Under the pieces are notes generated by a model. The model saw nothing but the letters and a program-made list of their open reading frames with translations. It ran no database searches and was not told the DNA's origin. From positions 10,374 through 74,373 of the forward strand of contig CAJGCP010000010.1 of assembly GCA_904501885.1 (NCBI GenBank): 64,000 nucleotides of DNA. Direction: 5' to 3'. Positions 17,664 to 26,427 of this stretch are shown in pieces. The position numbers were made by a program, and so were the translations under genes. Within the stretch, counting starts at the first letter, position 1. Every line of letters starts with the position of its first letter. The DNA comes from an uncultured Acetatifactor sp. Lineage in GTDB: Bacteria > Bacillota > Clostridia > Lachnospirales > Lachnospiraceae.

Positions 17664-19097
17664 TTAATATGCACGTCCCCAGTATACCATCTTCTTGGCA
17701 GGCTTACCGCAGCACACACAAGTGTCTGCAAGGGTTTCTTGCTTGAAAGGCATACAACGGCTGGTTACACTTAATTTCTCTTTGATAGTATCCTCACAAG
17801 CTCTGTCTCCACACCACATCGCTTTCACAAAGCCTGCTTTTTCATTAAAGGTCTTTACAAACTCATCAAAATCCTTTGCCACATAGGTATGCTCTTCTCT
17901 GTGGGCTCTTGCTCTCTCCAGCATCTCTACCTGTATGGTTTCCAAAAGTTCTCCAACCTTCGTCTCTAATTCGTCCAATGCCACCTCTATCTTTTCCTTG
18001 GTATCACGACGGCAAATCACACATTTGCCGGCCTCGATGTCCTTAGGTCCGATTTCCACTCGCAGAGGATATCCTCTCATTTCCGCTTCTGCAAATTTCC
18101 ATCCGGGAGATTTGTCAGTGTCATCTACTTTCACGCGGAAGTTCTTAGAAAGCATATCCTTCAATTCAAATGCTTTTTCCAAGACACCTTCCTTCTTCTG
18201 CATAATAGGAACAATGCAAACCTGCGTAGGTGCTACTCTGGGAGGCAATACCAAGCCTTCGTTATCACCGTGTACCATGATGATGGCGCCGATCAGTCGG
18301 GTGGTCATACCCCAAGAAGTCTGATGAACATGCTTCAAGGTGTTGTCCTTATCTGCAAACTGAATATCAAAAGCCTTCGCAAATCCGTCGCCAAAGTTGT
18401 GGCTGGTACCGGACTGCAATGCCTTTCCATCATGCATCAGCGCTTCAATGGTATAAGTAGCCACAGCGCCTGCGAACTTTTCTTTATCGGTTTTCTGTCC
18501 TCTGACTACAGGAATCGCCAGCACCTGCTCACAGAAATCTGCGTACACATTCAGCATCTGAATGGTTCTCTCTTCTGCCTCCTGAGCAGTAGCATGTGCA
18601 GTATGTCCTTCCTGCCACAAAAACTCTCTGGAACGCAGGAACGGTCTGGTTTCTTTTTCCCAACGAACGACAGAACACCACTGGTTATATACCTTTGGTA
18701 AATCTCTGTAAGAGTGAATATCATTTTTATAAAAATCGCAGAAAAGCGTTTCAGATGTAGGGCGCACGCACATTCTCTCTGCCAGAGGTTGCAAGCCACC
18801 ATGGGTCACCCATGCCACCTCCGGTGCAAATCCCTCTACATGGTCCTTTTCCTTCTGCAGCAGGGACTCGGGAATGAACATAGGAAGATAAACATTCTCC
18901 ACCCCTGTTTCCTTAAATCTCGCGTCCAACTGTTTCTGAATTAACTCCCAAATCGCATAACCTGCGGGCTTGATTACCATACATCCTTTTACAGAAGTAT
19001 AATCGATCAATTCTGCCTTGATTACCACATCGGTATACCATTGGGCAAAATCCACATCCATGGAAGTAATTTCTTCTACCATTTTCTTATCTGCCAT
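17664..19097 (-). CDS. proS: Prolyl-tRNA synthetase (short, archaeal/eukaryote-like form)
   Basis: A 477-residue class II synthetase charging tRNA-Pro. The length and the lack of the editing insertion mark the type 3 ProRS found in archaea, eukaryotes and many Clostridia. Class II motifs visible are motif 2 in [20 protein letters not shown] and motif 3 in [16 protein letters not shown], with [11 protein letters not shown] leading into the anticodon-binding domain and a Cys-containing, zinc-like C-terminal part ending VYWGRAY. Start chosen at MADKKMVEE with AGGAG 7 bases ahead; it overlaps the upstream gene's end by 11 bases. No T-box leader is possible here because the gene is inside an operon. 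Confidence 0.97.
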   Translation of the reverse strand: MADKKMVEEITSMDVDFAQWYTDVVIKAELIDYTSVKGCMVIKPAGYAIWELIQKQLDARFKETGVENVYLPMFIPESLLQKEKDHVEGFAPEVAWVTHGGLQPLAERMCVRPTSETLFCDFYKNDIHSYRDLPKVYNQWCSVVRWEKETRPFLRSREFLWQEGHTAHATAQEAEERTIQMLNVYADFCEQVLAIPVVRGQKTDKEKFAGAVATYTIEALMHDGKALQSGTSHNFGDGFAKAFDIQFADKDNTLKHVHQTSWGMTTRLIGAIIMVHGDNEGLVLPPRVAPTQVCIVPIMQKKEGVLEKAFELKDMLSKNFRVKVDDTDKSPGWKFAEAEMRGYPLRVEIGPKDIEAGKCVICRRDTKEKIEVALDELETKVGELLETIQVEMLERARAHREEHTYVAKDFDEFVKTFNEKAGFVKAMWCGDRACEDTIKEKLSVTSRCMPFKQETLADTCVCCGKPAKKMVYWGRAY

Positions 19098-20124
19098 TGC
19101 TTTTCTCCTTTGACTTAAGCATTTCAACTTGTATATGATTGTATTGCTTATAAGCGGGATTTGTCAAGACGAACTCCCTCTTTATTTGTAAAACATTGCG
19201 AATTTGTTTCAATATATAGAAAAGGATTGCGCGAGCCTCAAATTCCTGTCTCGTCACCGGCAATGGCTGCCCATCCATATCCTGCAAAAGCATGTCCAAT
19301 TTTTGCAGTAATCCCTCTACCGTGTTGTCCCTGTGATAAGCCAGTTCGATCTCCTTTAATAGTTCTGCCACCTGCACAGCCTGACGGGGAAGGTAACGGA
19401 TTCCCACAATATTTTCATAAATTTCTTTCAAAATGACACTCTGTCGCTCCCGCATGGCGATATAATCCAGAGCAAAACGGTCCCCGCCCCAGAGCTCATT
19501 CTCATAGTTTTCCACGGCGGAAATTTTTGCAGCCTTCAACGCCTCCTCCAATCGGACAAAACAGCCGGCTTCATAACCACTTTTATCCTCCTTAGGCAGC
19601 CAAAGCGCCATTCGCCGGAAGATGCCTCTGATTTGGTCATCCACTTCTGCTGCCAAGCGCTCAAATTCTCTTGCGTTTTTGCGTAAATGGAGATTGCTTA
19701 AAAAGCCGAAGGTGCTACCCACCAAAAGCAACAAACTTTCATTGACCAACATCTCAAATCCCATATTCCCTTCGCTGAGAAAATGCGCTACTAATACAGA
19801 AACCGGCACAATGGTTTCCCCCCTGCCCACACTGAGGCAGAGCAACCCATACACGAACAAATATAGGGCAAAACTCCACAAGGTAAAACCAAGCAATCCA
19901 AAAAATATGCCCGAAATCAAAACAGCGAATAAAAAAGACAATGCGCGGCTACATAAGCTACGCATCGTGTCCTTTTTTGTATCTCGGATGGTCAGCACCG
20001 TAATAATGCCTGCTGTGACAGGGAATTTTAGACCAATCTCCTCCGCCACAAGAATGGCAAGCACTGCTGCCACAGCAATTTTAAAACTCTTCAAAAGATA
20101 AGTTTTCCAAGAAATATTTCTCAT
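19087..20124 (-). CDS. Aromatic acid exporter (FUSC/ArAE_1-like) membrane protein
   Basis: A 345-residue protein. The N-terminal 150 residues have about five to six membrane spans, including [13 protein letters not shown] and [16 protein letters not shown] typical of the ArAE_1 family; the C-terminal half is a soluble helical domain (ArAE_1_C). The family is linked to efflux of aromatic or related acids, but transport has hardly been tested. Start taken at [10 protein letters not shown], with AGAGG 6 bases ahead; the mecA stop lies just upstream of it, with no gap to speak of. Coupled translation mecA - this gene - proS is likely. Confidence 0.82.
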   Translation of the reverse strand: MRNISWKTYLLKSFKIAVAAVLAILVAEEIGLKFPVTAGIITVLTIRDTKKDTMRSLCSRALSFLFAVLISGIFFGLLGFTLWSFALYLFVYGLLCLSVGRGETIVPVSVLVAHFLSEGNMGFEMLVNESLLLLVGSTFGFLSNLHLRKNAREFERLAAEVDDQIRGIFRRMALWLPKEDKSGYEAGCFVRLEEALKAAKISAVENYENELWGGDRFALDYIAMRERQSVILKEIYENIVGIRYLPRQAVQVAELLKEIELAYHRDNTVEGLLQKLDMLLQDMDGQPLPVTRQEFEARAILFYILKQIRNVLQIKREFVLTNPAYKQYNHIQVEMLKSKEKSNGR

Positions 20125-20126
20125 TT

Positions 20127-20804
20127 TCAACCTCTTAGGTGCTTGAGTGCCTTTTCTGCGATGAGGCATTCTCCATGCTCTTTGATATGGAAAGCTCGGG
20201 ATTCTTCTGCAGTGTACAAAGCAGCAAATTCCAAGGCCTGTATGCATGCCCTACTATATCTTTGATAGGATGCGCCACCCTTCAGGAAATACAGATAATA
20301 ATATCCCTCATGGAGATACAGTGCACTTTCTACTCTTAAGTTTGCAGGCAAAATCGCAGCAAACTCCATCACCTTGCGCAGAGAGGAAAATACAAACACT
20401 GCAAACTCCGGCTTGGATTCTTTGTCGGCAGGCGCAACGGGCCCCGGCTCATCAGATATCGCCAACCCTTCCTGCTTCTCCATGGCTTCCTTTGCCTGAT
20501 GGAACATTTTTTTCATTTCCTTTAAGCAGTTCAAAAACTGTTTCTCATCATCCATATTAGGATCTCTCTCAGAAAAAGTCAGCAGCAGACTTTTGTCCGG
20601 CAACAGCATAATCTGCAAATCAAACGCTACCTGAGGCGGCTTGTAACCCACTTCCTCTGCCGCCTGGGTGAATATCTCGTGAACCACTTCCCTGGCCTTG
20701 TCATTTCTCAAGATGAAATCCTTGTAATCTATATTAAATTCTTCTAAATCCTCTGTGGATAAATAGCATTTTACGGTCTTTTCGTCAATCCGTTCAATCT
20801 TCAT
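20127..20804 (-). CDS. mecA: Adaptor protein MecA
   Basis: A 225-residue adaptor that brings substrates to the ClpC ATPase. The start MKIERIDEKTVKCYLSTEDL is the characteristic MecA N-terminal domain, residues 30-55 are of the DFILRNDKAREVVHEIF type, and the C-terminal half (ClpC-binding domain) carries FSSLRKVMEFA, then ALYLHEGYYYLYF. The middle is a charged, variable linker with Lys and Glu. The start Met is the one with TAGGTG just upstream, not the in-frame Met 24 codons earlier. It heads the leftward group mecA - exporter - proS - hydrolase - exonuclease. Confidence 0.9.
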   Translation of the reverse strand: MKIERIDEKTVKCYLSTEDLEEFNIDYKDFILRNDKAREVVHEIFTQAAEEVGYKPPQVAFDLQIMLLPDKSLLLTFSERDPNMDDEKQFLNCLKEMKKMFHQAKEAMEKQEGLAISDEPGPVAPADKESKPEFAVFVFSSLRKVMEFAAILPANLRVESALYLHEGYYYLYFLKGGASYQRYSRACIQALEFAALYTAEESRAFHIKEHGECLIAEKALKHLRG

Positions 20805-20922
20805 ATATGCACCTACCCGTCTGCATCTTAACTCTATTAACATTATTATAGTATCATAATATGCAGATTTTTTCAATTAGTTTGGCAGGTACATCTCCCT
20901 TATCCTTCCGCTACAGTAGTGG

Positions 20923-22317
20923 CTATGATATTTCCTTGGTTCTTTTTTTTCTTAGAACTGCAGCATTCTCCTCTACCACGCGTTTGGACAAAGGATACAG
21001 GAACCACATCACCAGAAAAACAAGCAAATAACATATCCCCGGCACAAGAGTAGAGATGGTGTAAATTCTTTCAGAGACCACCTCGCTTTGAGATGTTGCC
21101 TCTGACACATACCCAATGGCGGTCAAAACGAAACCTCCTAAACCACCGGCCAGTGCCTGACCCAATTTACGGGAGAAGGAGTATACCGCATAAATGGTGC
21201 CATCTTCTCTTCGCCCGGTACAAATTTCCTGGTAATCAATGATATCGGTAATATAAGCCCATATCACCAGATTAAAAGCACCCATTCCTATGGTGCCAAT
21301 CAAAAAGAAAGCAATGAATACCGGCACAGAGCGAACCCTCAAAAAGAATAAGGTAAGATAGGTTACACCTGCTAACAACATACCTGCGGAACCCACTTCC
21401 TTTTTCCCAAATTTTTGTGTGATTTTCGCCGAAAAAGGAGCCAATATCAAAACGCCTGCCACGCCAATTACATTTACGATGGACAGTAATTTGGCGTTTT
21501 TAAAATAATCAAAAAACAGATAATTGTTCATCGCCTGACCCAGCATACTGGCCAACAACAAAAGCAAGGCTGAAGCCACCAACGCCAGCAGGGCCCTGTT
21601 CTCTGTCAGCCCACGGAACATTTCCCGAAACCCGATTTGTTGGGATTCCTTTTTATCGAAAGAGACCCTTTCCAAACATAGAAAATAGCAGAGGACAAAG
21701 CAAATCAATGCCAACACACCAAGCACAATCACTGTCAGCGTCAGATTCACCGGGTTAACCACCTGATTGCCATTCGCATCCGTCTGATAAATCACCAGCG
21801 GCGCCACCACGCCGATAAACACACCTGCAAGACAGGCTCCCACACTACGAAAGGTAGACAATGCCGCTCTGTCAGACGCCTCCGGACTAAGCACAGATGC
21901 CATGGAGCCATAGGGGATGTTAATCCCGGTATAACAGAAACAACTCCATAAAATATATGTCACAACAGCATAAGCCAATTTGGCAGCATAGGGCCAATCC
22001 TTCACAAAATATAAATACATCAGGCAGCTACTGACCACCACCGGGATACTCATCCGTCGAATCCAGGGACGAAACCGACCATCTTTAGACGGCTTTACCC
22101 TGTCCACGATTCGGCCCATGGTAATATCCGTAAAAGCGTCCACCAAACGGGCACACAAAAACAGTGTCCCAACCACAGTTCCGCTAAATCCAAGCACCTT
22201 CGTGTAAAAAATCATCAGATAACTGCCGGCAAAAATAAAACTGAAATCATTGCCGAAATCCCCAAACATATAGCCCAACTTATCTTTGATGCCAAAGGGC
22301 CGCACATTTTTCTCCAT
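20923..22317 (-). CDS. GPH-family sugar:cation symporter
   Basis: A 464-residue integral membrane protein with about 12 hydrophobic segments. The N-terminal KDKLGYMFGDFGNDFSF and the loop LVDAFTDITMGRIVDR are signatures of the glycoside-pentoside-hexuronide:cation symporter family (MelB, GusB, XynB relatives), and LRKKRT-type basic residues close the protein. It probably imports an oligosaccharide or uronide, which would fit the pectin-directed proteins further along, but the substrate cannot be read from sequence. Start at MEKNVRPFG with GGAGG 7 bases upstream. Confidence 0.9.
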   Translation of the reverse strand: MEKNVRPFGIKDKLGYMFGDFGNDFSFIFAGSYLMIFYTKVLGFSGTVVGTLFLCARLVDAFTDITMGRIVDRVKPSKDGRFRPWIRRMSIPVVVSSCLMYLYFVKDWPYAAKLAYAVVTYILWSCFCYTGINIPYGSMASVLSPEASDRAALSTFRSVGACLAGVFIGVVAPLVIYQTDANGNQVVNPVNLTLTVIVLGVLALICFVLCYFLCLERVSFDKKESQQIGFREMFRGLTENRALLALVASALLLLLASMLGQAMNNYLFFDYFKNAKLLSIVNVIGVAGVLILAPFSAKITQKFGKKEVGSAGMLLAGVTYLTLFFLRVRSVPVFIAFFLIGTIGMGAFNLVIWAYITDIIDYQEICTGRREDGTIYAVYSFSRKLGQALAGGLGGFVLTAIGYVSEATSQSEVVSERIYTISTLVPGICYLLVFLVMWFLYPLSKRVVEENAAVLRKKRTKEIS

Positions 22318-22382
22318 AAAAAAACCTCCGCAACTTGTTTTTATTAGCATTACAGTTTGCGAAGATTTTATGCGGTTTGTAT

Positions 22383-22880
22383 TTAATTCCCGTTCCAGTG
22401 CAGGCGATGAAGTTCTCCTTCTTTCTGCATATCAGCAAATCCATTTTGTCTAAGTGCTTCATAGAGCACGATGGCTGCCGCATTGGACAGATTTAAGGAA
22501 CGAATGGCAGACAGCATGGGAATACGAATGGCAGTTTCCTCGTAATCCACTAATATTTCCTCCGGAATACCTGCGCTCTCTTTGCCAAACATAATAAAAT
22601 CGTTTGGTCCAAACTCCACTTCCGTGTAGGTATGTTTTGCCTTGGTGGTCGCCATCCAAATCTTAGCCCCCGGATTTTTCTCTAAAAAATCCTCAAAATT
22701 CACATAGCGGTGCAACTCCAGGTCCTTCCAATAATCCATACCCGCTCTCTTGATTTCCTTTTCATCGATACGAAATCCCAGCGGCTCAATCAAATGAAGG
22801 GCTGTTCCTGTGGCCACACAGGTTCTTCCTATATTTCCGGTATTTCCCGGTATTTCCGGCTGATGTAATATAATGTGCAT
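22383..22880 (-). CDS. trmL: tRNA (cytidine/uridine-34 2'-O)-methyltransferase
   Basis: A 165-residue SPOUT-family enzyme that methylates the ribose of the wobble nucleotide in some tRNA-Leu. The start MHIILHQPEIPGNTGNIGRT is diagnostic. The knot region carries FGKESAGIPEEIL and IPMLSAIRSLNLSNAAAIVLYE. It is full length and followed 65 bases on by the GPH symporter start. Confidence 0.95.
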   Translation of the reverse strand: MHIILHQPEIPGNTGNIGRTCVATGTALHLIEPLGFRIDEKEIKRAGMDYWKDLELHRYVNFEDFLEKNPGAKIWMATTKAKHTYTEVEFGPNDFIMFGKESAGIPEEILVDYEETAIRIPMLSAIRSLNLSNAAAIVLYEALRQNGFADMQKEGELHRLHWNGN

Positions 22881-22934
22881 CCTGTCTTCCTCGTACTTTC
22901 CTTATCCTAAAGGTTGGTGTCAACCCCTCCTAGC

Positions 22935-23975
22935 TTACGCTCCATATATGGCGTCCTGCTTAGGTTTATCCATGTAACGGATTTCTTCCTGATTGGTCAG
23001 TATCCTGTCTTTGGTTTGATTGGTCTGTCCCACCACACACGCGGGAATGCCCTGCTCCCCAAGCAACTCTACCAGCGCTTCCCCATTGGGAGTGTAAATA
23101 ATAAGACTGCCCCCCGACAACAACTCATAGGGATTGGTATCGCATTGCTCACATATTTCAACAGTTTCCTGACGCAAGGGCAACTTTTTCAAATCAATGG
23201 TCATTCCCACGCCTGCACGCTCTGCCAATTCCCACAATGCAGCAAAGATACCACCCTCAGATGCATCATGCATTTGCGTGGCACCAAACGTTGCCGCAAT
23301 CCCTGCCTCCGGCAAGACGGACAAATATCTGTCAAAACCTTGGGCTTCCTCTACCAGATACGCCGGATATCTTTTCTTCAGCATTTCTGCGTTGCGCTTT
23401 GCCAAAATGGCAGTGCCCTGTAATCCAATCCACTTGGTGATGACAATGTCCTGTATAGGGGCAAAACCTACTTCTTTTTTCTCCGAAGAAGACTTCTTCC
23501 CTCTATCCTCAACTGTCTCTGCTTTTCTTCCGATACCCGTTACGGTGACCACCGGGAAACGAACTTGCTCTGACACCCTGGTCTGACCACCTGCAATTTC
23601 CATAGACAATTGCCTGCAAACATCTTCTGCCTGCTGCATCAGTGATTTCAGCACGGGTTCCTCTGTGTACAGCGGCAAAACAATGGACAACATACAAGCC
23701 ATCGGAGTAGCCCCGGAGGTAGACAAATTGTTTGCAACCTTATGGACTAGATGCGCCATACTCATAAAGGGCTCCACGCCCACCACCTGTACCATTTCTT
23801 CCTCTGTACAGGCAACCACTGCCTCCTGGACACAAACCACCATATCAGCACCTGACGAGAAAAGGGCGCAGTCCTTTCCAAGGCCTGCACCACTGATGAT
23901 TTCTTTCCTTCTTGACTTAATTTGTCTGAGCACAGATCGCTTCAAAATATTCTCTGATATTTTGCCTGCCTTCAT
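22935..23975 (-). CDS. AIR synthase (PurM/HypE/ThiL)-like protein
   Basis: A 346-residue protein with the two-domain PurM-like fold: an N-terminal part with GAGLGKDCALF and MAHLVHKVANNLSTSGATPMAC, and a C-terminal part with MHDASEGGIFAALWELAERAG and LLSGGSLIIYTP. These are the general ATP-binding patterns of the PurM, HypE, SelD and ThiL superfamily. It is not clearly any one of them, and no hydrogenase, selenium or thiamine genes lie nearby, so I give no reaction. Confidence 0.75.
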   Translation of the reverse strand: MKAGKISENILKRSVLRQIKSRRKEIISGAGLGKDCALFSSGADMVVCVQEAVVACTEEEMVQVVGVEPFMSMAHLVHKVANNLSTSGATPMACMLSIVLPLYTEEPVLKSLMQQAEDVCRQLSMEIAGGQTRVSEQVRFPVVTVTGIGRKAETVEDRGKKSSSEKKEVGFAPIQDIVITKWIGLQGTAILAKRNAEMLKKRYPAYLVEEAQGFDRYLSVLPEAGIAATFGATQMHDASEGGIFAALWELAERAGVGMTIDLKKLPLRQETVEICEQCDTNPYELLSGGSLIIYTPNGEALVELLGEQGIPACVVGQTNQTKDRILTNQEEIRYMDKPKQDAIYGA

Positions 23976-24013
23976 ACAATCTTTCCCTTACCTGTTCCTA
24001 TATTCCGTCATTC

Positions 24014-25450
24014 TCATTGGGGTGTGTGTACTGCTGTCAATTGTCCAATGACATTCTGTACATGGGCAATATTTGCCGTACCGATGGCTGCCATAATTTC
24101 GTTGTAGGCATCTGCGTTCTCGGTTGCCACACCTACTTCCGCCACGGTATTTACCATCTTGTAATTACTGGAATTGACACGGGTGCGACTCACTTCCTGA
24201 CCATTTTCCGTTACTACCTTCCAAAGCTGGGATTTATAGCCCGTGTAACCACTGTGTAATTTGAAATAACCCAGGGGCTGATCCGCTTTTGCCACAATAC
24301 TATCAGGACCTTTTTCAATGGTCTCCACCATCACCGATTCGTAACTCACATGCCTGTTAGGATTGCGGGTTTCTTTTCCATAAATATTAAAGATAATGTT
24401 CCTATTCTTAGTGATGCCTTCAATGTAAATCGGGGCATCCGTATTATTGACAAATTTAAAGTCCTTGCCGGCACTCTCCGCAATGGCGGCATCTGCAGAC
24501 AAATCCACATAACCAACCGTCATGGAGTGATTGTATCGCTGTGTTATCTCCAGTTCTGCCAGAAGCGCAGCATTGTAAAGCGTGGTCGTGACCTGACAAA
24601 TTCCACCTCCCAAGCTATCCACTACCTGCCCATTGAGATAGGAACCTGCAGGAAAATACCCATTGCTCTCCGTAAAGGGAGTCACCAATTCCAATGCAGA
24701 AAATTCTTCTCCGGGATACAATACCACACCGTCAATTAAACGACAGCCATTCTCCACATTGCCACTTCTTGCTGCTGCCGAAGTCTGATAACCGGTAGTA
24801 AAACTTCCCAAGACATCCTGCACCTTAGCCAGCTCTTCCGCGGAACCCTGATACGCAGTTTCTTCAATCACAAGCTCTATCACAGCAGGAGCTCTGTCCC
24901 ACTCACGGGCCATATGTTCGTATACAACATCTGTAGACTCCGGCACTTTCACAGCCAAGCCCATCTGCCCCCCTGTAATCTGAAAACTACCGCCTTCTCG
25001 ACGCAGTGTAACATCTTGGGGATCCACATCATACATGGTACATGTATCAATCAGGGTTTTGCCAATCTCTTCCCAGTCAAAATCAATTTCCACCGGAAGC
25101 ACAATCCCTTCATTTTCCATCGTCTTCAACGCCTTGTATCGTTCGATAACATTGCCCTTGTTTCCCAGGCGCAAAGCTTCCTCCACCAACTCCGCATTGG
25201 CGTGGAACAGACCCAAGTCTCCCGCAGTCACCTCCACCGGGGTATCATTTGCCGCCATCAGAGTGATTTCCGTGGTCCGCAATGCATCGATATATTCCTC
25301 AATTCTAAGTGTGGCTTCCTCGGCCGTCATCCCACCCAAGGAAATCTCTCCGGCATAAACACCATCTCTGATTGTCAGTTCTTCCTGCGCAACCACTGTG
25401 CTTGTCTGTCCAAACATCAACACACCGGCCAACAACAACGCATAAAACAT
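24014..25450 (-). CDS. VanW family protein
   Basis: A 478-residue secreted or membrane-tethered protein. Residues 1-22 are a signal sequence (hydrophobic, then VVAQEE). A PG_binding_4-like region occupies about 50-190, where sequences such as LSLGGMTAEEATLRIEEYID recall YoaR. The VanW domain follows at about 240-370, with YPGEEFSALELV, SLGGGICQVTTTLYNAALLA and RYNHSMTVGYV; a G5-like tail ends the protein. The family takes its name from vancomycin resistance clusters, but its function is unknown and most members are unrelated to resistance. AGGAG lies 8 bases ahead of ATG and overlaps the stop of the small upstream gene. Confidence 0.9.
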   Translation of the reverse strand: MFYALLLAGVLMFGQTSTVVAQEELTIRDGVYAGEISLGGMTAEEATLRIEEYIDALRTTEITLMAANDTPVEVTAGDLGLFHANAELVEEALRLGNKGNVIERYKALKTMENEGIVLPVEIDFDWEEIGKTLIDTCTMYDVDPQDVTLRREGGSFQITGGQMGLAVKVPESTDVVYEHMAREWDRAPAVIELVIEETAYQGSAEELAKVQDVLGSFTTGYQTSAAARSGNVENGCRLIDGVVLYPGEEFSALELVTPFTESNGYFPAGSYLNGQVVDSLGGGICQVTTTLYNAALLAELEITQRYNHSMTVGYVDLSADAAIAESAGKDFKFVNNTDAPIYIEGITKNRNIIFNIYGKETRNPNRHVSYESVMVETIEKGPDSIVAKADQPLGYFKLHSGYTGYKSQLWKVVTENGQEVSRTRVNSSNYKMVNTVAEVGVATENADAYNEIMAAIGTANIAHVQNVIGQLTAVHTPQ

Positions 25451-25461
25451 TCTTTTCTCTC

Positions 25462-25569
25462 CTAATATACCAAATACGACAATGCCGGAATAATCATAGC
25501 CAAAACCAAAATCACTATAATAATCACAGAAATTGTCTTTCTACTCTTTTTCGAATTCAAATTCATCAT
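25462..25569 (-). CDS. 35-residue single-span membrane peptide upstream of vanW-like gene
   Basis: A short gene: about 12 polar and basic residues (MMNLNSKKSRKT), then a very hydrophobic stretch (ISVIIIVILVLAMIIPALSY) and LVY. GAGGTG stands 6 bases before the first ATG. Its TAG stop overlaps the ribosome site of the VanW gene, 11 bases from that start, so the two are surely on one message and may be translationally coupled. The Lys/Arg cluster before the span predicts N-terminus inside. I recall similar unnamed small proteins in Lachnospiraceae but have no function for it. Confidence 0.75.
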   Translation of the reverse strand: MMNLNSKKSRKTISVIIIVILVLAMIIPALSYLVY

Positions 25570-25672
25570 CTTAGGCACCTCTTTTCTACCACTTAATAAT
25601 AAGATATTTTTATCCCCTTTGCAAGAATTACAGGGGCATTTTTACATCCACAATTTGGATATCAGGCAAAAC

Positions 25673-26389
25673 CTACACAAACCCTTTCGAACGAAGGACA
25701 TCCGTCAAACGGCTGGCTTCACTCTTCGTCATTTTTTCTATGTCCACAGGCAAAACCAGTTTATGCCTATCCACCAGGCGATATAACCGTTCCTTCTGGC
25801 TACTTGTGGCCGGACCGTCTTTTTTCGCCTGATAAATCAGCGGTTTTGGTTGAAACACCGGATCTTCCGGACGATAAAACTCCTCCACCATTTTCTGATA
25901 TAGAAGATGGGTGGCATAGGCATCCTCGTAGGCGCGATGTGCCTGATAAGAAATTCTATAATAATCACACAAGAATTCCAGTGTTTTCTTCTCTAACCCG
26001 GCCAGATGAACTCTGGCAATGCGCAGGGTGTCCACAGCCGTACATTCCATTTTCATACCCATGTTGACCGCTGCTTTTTTCAGAAACGAAAAATCAAACT
26101 GCACATTATGTCCCAACAAGGGCAAATCTTCCACAAAGTCTATGAATCGGGGTAACACCATTTCAATATAGGGGGCCCGGGCCAGCTCAGCATCATTTAT
26201 TCCGGTCAAATCCACCACCCGTTGTTCCAAATTCCTACCAGGGTTAACCAGCGTGGAAAAAGTTTCCGCCACCTTACCTTCTACCACCTTCACTGCGCCG
26301 ATTTCAATCACTTTATCTATTTTAGGATTCAGTCCCGTAGTTTCCAAATCCACACATACGTAAGAATTCAACATACCTTTTTCTTCCAT
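25673..26389 (-). CDS. 3'-5' exonuclease (DNA polymerase III epsilon/PolC exonuclease-like)
   Basis: A 238-residue protein. Residues 5-170 form a DEDDh exonuclease: DLETTGLNP (Asp and Glu), GHNVQFDFSFL (Asp), and AHRAYEDAYAT (final His and Asp). It is close to the proofreading domain of PolC and epsilon but stands alone. The C-terminal 45 residues, with SSQKERLYRLVDR and MTKSEASRLTDVLRSKG, look like a small helical accessory domain seen on such stand-alone nucleases. The start may be this Met or the one 5 codons on (MLNSYVCVD), both with possible ribosome sites. Confidence 0.87.
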   Translation of the reverse strand: MEEKGMLNSYVCVDLETTGLNPKIDKVIEIGAVKVVEGKVAETFSTLVNPGRNLEQRVVDLTGINDAELARAPYIEMVLPRFIDFVEDLPLLGHNVQFDFSFLKKAAVNMGMKMECTAVDTLRIARVHLAGLEKKTLEFLCDYYRISYQAHRAYEDAYATHLLYQKMVEEFYRPEDPVFQPKPLIYQAKKDGPATSSQKERLYRLVDRHKLVLPVDIEKMTKSEASRLTDVLRSKGFV

Positions 26390-26427
26390 CCTTTGCGCAG
26401 TAAAAATCCTGTTGTTATTTTAGACTA

